From Labilithrix sp. (GTDB lineage Bacteria; Myxococcota_A; Polyangia; Polyangiales; Polyangiaceae): a DNA stretch of 64,000 nucleotides. Shown in pieces: positions 63,851-64,000 of this stretch. The position numbers and the translations under genes were made by a program. Location of the stretch: positions 162,140-226,139 of the forward strand of contig JAHBWF010000001.1 of assembly GCA_019637105.1 (NCBI GenBank), in the 5' to 3' direction. The first letter of the stretch is position 1; each line of letters starts with the position of its first letter. Below the pieces are notes generated by a model. The model was not told the origin of the DNA, did not search any database, and was given only the letters and a program-made list of their open reading frames with translations.

Positions 63851-64000
63851 CTAAGGCTTCGGGACGCGGAACGTGCTCACCATCAACGAGCCGCTGACGA
63901 CGTACATCGAGACGAGCGGATGGACCACGAAAGGTCCGAGCTTCATCGAGCCGAGCCACATCGCGTCGCCGACGTCTCCTCGCATGAACGCGATCCCGAG
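63851..64000 (-). CDS. Probable phosphatidylserine synthase C-terminus, partial
   Basis: The minus-strand frame is open from the window edge to TAG 63851-63853, 49 codons. It reads LGIAFMRGDVGDAMWLGSMK, then LGPFVVHPLVSMYVVSGSLM and VSTFRVPKP. The last helix followed by LMVSTFRVPKP resembles the end of CDP-diacylglycerol-serine O-phosphatidyltransferase. Too little is present for a firm assignment. Confidence 0.4.
   Translation of the reverse strand, partial: LGIAFMRGDVGDAMWLGSMKLGPFVVHPLVSMYVVSGSLMVSTFRVPKP

Overview
The window is one stretch of very GC-rich, densely packed bacterial chromosome. The gene content points to a myxobacterium-like member of the Myxococcota, probably Polyangiales. 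The evidence is a eukaryote-like Ser/Thr kinase and PP2C phosphatase, an alternative complex III (ACIII) plus caa3 oxidase cluster, many large lineage-specific lipoproteins, HEAT-repeat proteins, and a folP-cdaA-ybbR block. This placement is inferred from gene content; no rRNA or tRNA gene is present to confirm it.

Layout. 1-6500 (minus strand): a partial SMI1-like/HEAT protein, an exported HEAT protein and a large secreted protein of unknown function. 6588-7912: a decayed gene fragment and a LuxR-type regulator. 7977-9773: a long acyl-CoA dehydrogenase. 10169-13263: folP, cdaA (c-di-AMP synthase) and ybbR/cdaR. 13583-18981: a Ser/Thr kinase with HEAT-like tail, lolD, a frameshifted PP2C phosphatase and two lipoproteins. 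19046-30395: eleven minus-strand genes, nearly all overlapping by a few bases, that encode ACIII (ActA-F), one small membrane protein, and a caa3-type cytochrome c oxidase. Subunit III of that oxidase carries an in-frame TAG. 30519-33164: a protein with a cholera/pertussis-toxin-like ADP-ribosyltransferase fold, an acyl-CoA dehydrogenase and a divergent MarR regulator. 33332-36887: a diheme peroxidase-like cytochrome and a GH15 hydrolase. 37073-44541: mlaE-mlaF-mlaD lipid transport genes, a LolC-type permease with a large extra N-terminal membrane domain, and lysS. 44623-51010: a beta-helix lipoprotein, an NTPase-TPR-winged-helix regulator and a pyroglutamyl-peptidase-like lipoprotein. 51066-56746: pip, tldD, tldE, a DUF488 gene and ldhA. 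57186-64000: small lineage-specific lipoproteins, a ferritin-like gene flanked by duplications at both ends, a glycine-rich lipoprotein, an F420/NADP-type oxidoreductase, a tRNA/rRNA-type methyltransferase and the tail of a probable phosphatidylserine synthase.

How the genes fit together. The best-defined system is the respiratory module: ActA-F oxidises quinol and passes electrons to the adjacent caa3 oxidase. Envelope lipid handling is the second theme (LolD, LolC, MlaEFD). The item with most novelty is the toxin-A-subunit-like ADP-ribosyltransferase at 30519-31292. Other points worth attention are a multi-hairpin interspersed repeat present in two inverted copies (16632-16799 and 33168-33331), a C15-peptidase-like lipoprotein whose catalytic Cys is Ser, an apparently Tat-exported TldD, and three probable gene disruptions (PP2C, CoxIII, and possibly the start of the ADP-ribosyltransferase gene). 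These disruptions are either real or consensus errors, and that should be settled before they are interpreted.
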